Assembly (NCBI GenBank): GCA_002633005.1
Contig: NMRA01000179.1
Span: 431,831-495,830 of the forward strand
Reading direction: 5' to 3'
Length of the DNA: 64,000 nt
Source: Phoronis australis
Taxonomy: Eukaryota > Phoronida > Phoronidae
Below the pieces are notes generated by a model. That model saw only the letters and a program-made list of their open reading frames with translations, did not search any database and was not told the DNA's origin. Positions 58,579 through 64,000 of the stretch are shown in pieces (position 1 is the first letter of the stretch; each line of letters opens with the position of its first letter). Both the position numbers and the translations under genes were made by a program.

Positions 58579-59249
58579 TCAGGCCACATATATCTTCTTG
58601 TTGATTTTCCTGTTAGGTGCTAGAAAGTACACAGGGGATGCTGAGGGATTTGGAAACTGTTTCACCAATTTCTTCCCAATTTCAATCTCTCTCTCTCCAG
58701 CCACTTCACAACGAATTGATTTGATTTGCAGTTGGGGTTCTTTCCTTCCAAGAGCCTTTTGGCCCGAAGTTCTCTCGTAATCATCGGAGGCAATAGACCA
58801 GTTGCAAGCGCGAAGGTGTTCTTTACCAGACATTGACGAAGGACGTGGCTGCTGTTTATCTTTGTGTAGAGCATTTTCGCCATCACGAGACCAGGCTTCC
58901 CTCTTCATAAGACTTTGCTTTTGTTGTCGCTTGGATGCAACTACTTTCGACCTTTGTCGTCGGCGTTGCGTTACTTTTCTACCGATTCGCCTGGTTCTAG
59001 AAGAATGTTGTTTATTGCCACGAGAGGTTTTGAGCTTATTAGACTTCAAATGACCGAGATTTCTTCTCATCAACCGCACACTGTTGCCAAGAGTGGTTAA
59101 ATCGAAACCTACGATTAATCCTAGAAGAGCTACCACTATAAACAACTGCGAACCGCCAATGGCGGTGGCGTAGGGCGCTTCTACTGGCAATCTCTTTGGT
59201 CTGGTAAAGACAGGTCGAACAACAGGGGGTCGTACACGTCTTGGTCTCC
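58579..59249 (-). CDS. Terminal exon: membrane helix and basic cytoplasmic tail, unknown family
   Basis: A 222-codon open exon plus stop, with acceptor GTCTGTCTTCTAG at 59250-59251 and phase-1 entry. It begins GRPRRVRPPVVRPVFTRPKR, a Pro/Arg-rich juxtamembrane segment. Residues about 31-52 (AIGGSQLFIVVALLGLIVGF) form a membrane-spanning helix. The remaining roughly 165 residues are strongly basic, with RTRRIGRKVTQRRRQRSK and several KR clusters, and no known catalytic motif. The likely topology is single-pass with the tail inside. Exons at 62113-62268, 62532-62564 and 62976-63032 on the same strand have matching phase 1-1. The product is not recognised. Confidence 0.7.
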
Positions 59250-62112
59250 CTAGAAGACAGACATGAAATTTAAATAGTTGACACATCTTCACTGTTCCTT
59301 TGGGTAAAAGTTCAATACAATAATGAAAAAGTATTCTCAACTTCTTAAATTTGGAATAAGAAAACGGCGACGTCTGTGTACCCAAGATTTACGCACGTCA
59401 ATACATTTTATGTGAATACCAAAAGAATGGTAATCAGAGTAAATTTAAAGAGTGAAAGAAAAGTAAACACACGTCTCGTCCTACCACTGATGAATAACAT
59501 CCGATTTTTATGTGAAGAAAATCGAGAATCTCGTCTAATTTATACTTTTTCATTTTCAGCAGTGATATTATCTTCATTGAATTTTAGAACAGGAAATCTG
59601 CAATAAGCATGCATTGGTTGAAGAAAATAAAATACACGAAGCATTCTCAAGAGCGTACCACACTACGCAGTCGCTAGATATCCGTGTACCTCATACCTAA
59701 CACAAGAGACTTCATTTTCATCCAGATGCAGAGGATAGCTATCTAAAATACCGATTTGAGTTTTTGCCCACTGAATCATAAAAGTCACAGTTTATTTGTT
59801 TGGGTCAAGTGAAACCTTTATTGACAAAATGCTATTTTAGTAAACACGGAGTGTGCTTGCAACAAAATATGTAAGGGTTTCAAATAAGTTTAAGGAAAAT
59901 GAATATTTTGGCTACCAAGGGAAACAATTCTTTTAATATATTTTGAAATACAAGTCATCAACTTAGGAAAACATATATTTTTAAGTAATTGATGATTACA
60001 GAGACCTATTGTGTGCAATTTGTATTCACGGAATTGTCTTTTTTTCTCAAAAATTGCAATTTTTCCAAGGTCGTTGCATGGTACATGCAAGAACCGGCTA
60101 CCATATACGTGATTAACTTCGCAAGAAACTTGAAAATTCTATCTCCATATCCTATTAGGTACACTGGGGTATCTAAAAAACCTGTCGTTAAAAATCATGA
60201 CGTCAATGATTTCTCTTTTCAATGAAATAACCGAGGTCATGAGTTTTATAAACTGAGTTTTTGGTTTAAACATGCGTTACAAATTTATCCAGGACACCCG
60301 ATTGTACCTAATAAAAGAGAAATGAAATTTTCGAGTTTCGTGCAAAATTTGTGAGTATATGGCAGCCGGGACTTATCCCGGCGAACTTGGAAATCGCACT
60401 ATTTTTCCGTACAATCACATGACTACAAAAACCAAGGCATTATGTTCGTGTCTAAGTAGATTTCTGTGATCAGCAGACGGGTTTGACAAATAAAGTGATT
60501 CATGAGTTGATTAGTTATATTTTAAAAAGCATTAAACAAGTGTGACTATTAGTAGCGAATGTGTCCAATTACCTTATTGATTTCATACAAATAGTTGTTG
60601 CTTTCTAATGAAAAATCCCGCAGGTGTATTTACGCGCACCCTGTCGATCAAATCCGATCCCTCCCACGTAAAGTTTTCCCACATTGCAAAGCCCCATTAT
60701 TTGTCAACCTACACAACCGCCGAGTGAACCCCTTGCTTACAGCATAGTTTAAAGTTCTGAAATATTTATCCGTTTCGTCTCGTGTAGGTCAGACTATGGA
60801 GTCTAACATGGCAAATATATGTATGTATCAGAATGCAAAATGAAGTTTGCGTATTATCCGACTGCACACAAGACTCGATTCCCTGTCCCAGCCGAAGTCC
60901 AGCTCAGTCCTGAAGCGACCAAAGCTCTGCTACTAAAATTTGTTGAACGAACGAGGGATCATCCGGACGGGAATACCCGCCATGGGTTAAACAAACATTC
61001 ATGGACAGACTGTAAAGCATACCCAATCTCGAATTTTTCGTCATACAACTCCTGTGGAACATTTCCGTGTAGTTGCATATTATATATTTCGTGAAAAACC
61101 GACTTTGTTTGTGACTCACTCGAGTATTGTCCTGTGTCCGGTTATATGAAACAGAATCAAATAGGTACTCAGCAATGCTCCTTAACCTTATACCGAATTT
61201 GTGAACATACAGCATTTTCATTGGCAGTTTTATTCTCGGTACAAAGTCTAGTTTTGGCTTAGATACTCATTGACAATAAAATCTTTATTTAATTCTCAAT
61301 ATTATGGAAAATCAAAAGTTATCTTTTCATAAAACGCCGCTTAGTGAAGAAAATTGTGTTTATCTAGGACAATATTTTCATCATTTTTGTTAGGTCTAAA
61401 AAAATCTGGAGTCTTGGTATTCATACAGAAGATCTTAACACCGATTAGAAAAATTGTCCCTAGTTTTGGAAAATCCGAGACAGAATTTTTTAGCGTTTTC
61501 ATTAAAGTTTCAATACTGACAGTTAATGAATACCGATGCAAGGACTTTTCTCTGTCAATATTCAGTATACTTTCAGAAAACGACTTTTTACCAAAAGGCA
61601 TTAACACGAGCCCATGATAATGGCACATTGTTTTGAAAGACATAAATTTGACTCGACTCAGGAAATAATACTTTTATGATTTGAGAGTTGTTAGTTTATT
61701 ATACGTGTATGTTTCAAGAAAAAAATATTAATTTTTAACAAGGTTTACAAGTAACGATAATTAAATCAAAACGGCTACAACCCCGCGTCCCGTTCAAGAA
61801 GGGAACTTTATTTCGGGCACTCGTCGCTAAGCAATTGGTATCTGAACTTTTCCGTACTCAGGTGAGAACTGATTTGTGGGTTTGCAAAGAGCTAAAAGGT
61901 CTTTTTTCTGACAGTGCTTGGCACATGAAATACCTGCCACAAACCTGTAAAAGCATCGTTTCAAGCTCAAACAAAGTGTCAGCATGTCGAAGCCCCGAAC
62001 GCACTTCCAATTTGAGACCATTTTGATAAAGGCTGATGGTTTAGGACAATAGCAGGTTTGTGCGATTGTACGCGGCTTTATAGATGCTTTGAAGTCAACG
62101 TCTTAAACTTAC
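59250..62112. other. Intron sequence of the minus-strand gene
   Basis: Mostly AT-rich. Short frames on both strands near 60820-61220 overlap each other and neither has splice support or a known domain. Confidence 0.35.
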
Positions 62113-62268
62113 GAATGCAGAAGTAGTCCCACCACATAAATTCTCTCTCAGGGTCAGCGATTGCACAGCCATATATCACCCTCAGGTGGAGCACGACGGT
62201 TTCGTTAATGGAGCACTTTAGATGTGAGACGTGGGAGCCATTTACAACATTCGTCGTAATTTCAACTT
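62113..62268 (-). CDS. Exon of the same minus-strand gene, Cys-containing module
   Basis: A 52-codon exon with a strong GTAAGTTT donor and an AG acceptor (GAAGCGCAG/AAG), phase 1-1. It reads EVEITTNVVNGSHVSHLKCS, INETVVLHLRVIYGCAIADP, then EREFMWWDYFCI. Three Cys and a C-x(13)-YG pattern are faintly like the start of an SUEL/rhamnose-binding lectin domain, but the match is too weak to assign. There is an NGS and an NET glycosylation sequon. An alternative acceptor 9 bases upstream would put it in phase 0. Confidence 0.55.
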
Positions 62269-62531
62269 CTGCGCTTCTCTGTATGGTGTTTGCCACAGGA
62301 GTAACTTAAATGTACAGACAATTAAAACGTTGGTTTTCACATGCGTGTTACGTAGGCCTACAGCCCCACTGATTATACCAGGCAAGACTATTCATAATGT
62401 AAACTGTTGTGGGCATGAAAATCTGCAGTCCACTTTGTGCTTCAACACGTGTTAACTGTAGGCTACAAGTCAAAATCAAGATGGCTTGGCATCACTCAGT
62501 TAACACTATTTGTTGTAATTGATTCACTTAC

Positions 62532-62564
62532 TCGGCCTACGACGGGGATGCGTCCCGTAGACTT
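62532..62564 (-). CDS. 33-nt microexon of the same gene
   Basis: Bounded by TTTTGGATCAG and CCGA/GTAAGTG. In phase 1-1 it encodes about EVYGTHPRRRP, matching the Pro/Arg-rich character of the flanking exons; in phase 0 it would read KSTGRIPVVGR. Phase 1 is preferred because the neighbours all use it. The short length lowers confidence. Confidence 0.4.
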
Positions 62565-62975
62565 CTGATCCAAAATAGTATGAACCCTAGAGTAGACTGG
62601 AAGAAGCAAGATAGCGCAAGAACACACAGAATCCTCTGTTAGAATGTTCGGGAATTCAATAACATACCCTGGCAATAAGACCGCTATTGAAGCGATGGGT
62701 CTGTGAGGTTGGAATGCTGAAGCATTGAATAACATTTATTGTTACCGTTCCATAAGTGAAGATTTCTCGACGCAAGTGAATCGCAAGTGTTTTGCGTCAC
62801 CTGAAAGGACCCGAGGTCTACCGATTACTGATAGGTTTGCAAGACGAAAGTCATCCTTAGGAAGCAATCCAATCTTACTGTGTGTGACCAGATATACTTC
62901 ACCGGGAGAGTGAGCGAATTGTAGCCATTGAGTAGGAATTTACTGTAACTTGACGAGGATTAAAATACAACTTAC

Positions 62976-63032
62976 TTCTTTTTGTGCAGGGTTCATATGT
63001 TGGTTCATATGGTGGTAATTCCTTTGGCCGTC
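62976..63032 (-). CDS. 57-nt exon of the same gene, Pro-rich
   Basis: Bounded by TTCTACAG and AGAA/GTAAGTTG, both good splice sites. Phase 1-1 gives GRPKELPPYEPTYEPCTKR. The GRP start matches the start of the terminal exon (GRPRR), so the two may be duplicates of a linker exon. Earlier exons, including any signal peptide, are not found above 63032 and probably lie beyond the window. Confidence 0.6.
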
Positions 63033-63164
63033 CTGTAGAACGAAGGGTGAATGAGTAGAACTACAAAACTGGCAAGTAGAATGCTTGCGTAAAATTTATC
63101 TTAGGCCCAGAGGTTGAATCCGGAAGACCAAAGGAAAATTATATTGTGAATAGAACAGGAAAAC

Positions 63165-63374
63165 AGGATCAAATAAAGGTTATGTTGGACCTTATGAACA
63201 AGTCACAGGATCAAATCAAGGTTATGTTGGACCTTATGAACAAGTCACAGGATCAAATTAAGGTTATGTTGGACCTTATGAACAAGTCACAGGATCAAAT
63301 AAAGGTTATGTTGGACCTTATGAACAAGTCACAGGATCAAATAAAGGTTATGTTGGACCTTATGAACAAGTCAC
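63165..63374 (+). repeat. Minisatellite, 42-bp unit x 5, in an open frame
   Basis: Five nearly perfect copies of a 42-bp unit keep one plus-strand frame open, giving five repeats of QDQIKVMLDLMNKS (14 residues, exactly two heptads). Differences are confined to a few third-position-like changes (ATAAAG, ATCAAG, ATTAAG). The frame ends in LSKYVQNCRTE and a stop at 63413-63415. It lies just upstream of the Pro-rich exon of the minus-strand gene. It has no spacers, so it is not CRISPR. Whether it is translated is unknown. Confidence 0.85.
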
Positions 63375-63415
63375 TGCATTTATCCAAATATGTACAAAAC
63401 TGCAGGACTGAGTGA

Positions 63416-64000
63416 AAATTGATAATTATTTTCTGTATGCACAAAGTGTGTACAACAGGATATTTTACTTTAAACCAACCCATTTCCGCCAGTATTTTGG
63501 GTAGGGTGACCATGTCTAAAGTAAAATTCAGCACAAGAAGATAAAATCATAACAAAACGAGAAACATTTAAAAGTGTTACATTTTTAAAATATCAAATTG
63601 TTTTGCTTTTATGTAACGTTTGAGTTTTTCTTTAAGAACAAAAATGTCATATTTTTGATCACCCCTTTTGCAAAAGTCGAAATAGGAAAAAAGTCCTAGA
63701 AGCGTGCTGGAGATTACTAAATGAAGCGTAATACATGGAAATTTCGGGGGGAATTTGACCAGCCATTTCTGAGATAAAATGTTACAAGTTTAGTCACATT
63801 CCAACCATCTTACATAACCTTAAATTGCATGTACCTCTTCACAAAATACACTTGTCCATTATCAGTAACGCTGCTTGATTAGAACACGGTAACAAGGGCA
63901 ATATAAATTGGTGTCATCGGAATAGGGTTTTCGCCTCGAAAACGGAGCTTGACCAGTTACGGAGGCACCTCGCAACGATAAATAATTGCGGAACTAAGGT
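63416..64000. other. Right edge, nothing recognised
   Basis: AT-rich, with no supported exon or element on either strand. Confidence 0.4.

Noticed and set aside
60819-61221. Overlapping plus and minus frames of 91 and 105 codons
   Set aside because: They shadow each other and neither has splice sites or a recognised motif.
63165-63374. CRISPR-like direct repeats
   Set aside because: The 42-bp units are contiguous with no unique spacers, and the genome is eukaryotic.

Overview
This is a window of animal nuclear DNA. It has long AT-rich introns, GT/AG-bounded exons in phase 1, extracellular domain modules and many dispersed transposable elements. The mixture of Ty3/gypsy, Ty1/copia, non-LTR and Penelope-like retroelements, a TTAA-flanked THAP element, tRNA-headed SINEs, many small inverted-repeat elements and frequent tacatgtaca words suggests a marine invertebrate. 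Lancelet, hemichordate or cnidarian-like genomes fit, but the species cannot be fixed from the sequence alone. There is an 890-base N gap at 47050-47939 and single Ns inside G or C runs.

The main gene lies on the minus strand and runs from about 42.4 kb down to at least 7.85 kb. It was assembled here from splice sites and reading phase: a signal-peptide exon (42351-42414), a thrombospondin type 1-like exon (37269-37445), a PAN/apple exon (35179-35445), a C-type lectin domain split over two exons by a 13.6-kb intron (33537-33720 and 19716-19951), then a tandem array of eight EGF-like exons (13769 down to 7849). Every junction agrees in phase. Four EGF exons are intact, one has lost its first cysteine, and three carry stops or frameshifts. 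All five well-preserved exons, and the two full-length damaged ones, are symmetric 1-1, so dead copies could be skipped without changing frame. The product would be secreted, or membrane-bound if a later exon outside the window supplies an anchor. The 3' end was not found.

A second minus-strand gene occupies 63.0-58.6 kb. It has short phase 1-1 exons rich in Pro and Arg and a terminal exon with one membrane helix and a long basic tail. Its 5' end is probably outside the window and the family is not recognised. A THAP zinc-finger exon (about 15.8-15.5 kb, minus) sits in an intron of the lectin gene.

Mobile elements fill much of the rest: the 3' half of a Ty3/gypsy element with its LTR (1-2474); two abutting inverted-repeat elements (2520-3419); a TTAA-flanked element with 155-bp terminal inverted repeats carrying THAP-transposase remnants and a convergent P2X7-ballast-like ORF (20373-22050); a copia remnant (25706-26890) followed by a 5'-truncated LINE with reverse transcriptase and RNase H (26892-30870), itself split by another insert; a Penelope-like remnant (about 32.6-33.5 kb); an L1/Tx1-type LINE tail (about 56.3-56.9 kb); SINE heads; and a family of elements ending in CAGTGGCGGATCTAGG, some of which carry a tRNA-like promoter region. 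Between these are three copies of an unclassified roughly 1-kb repeat and several minisatellites.
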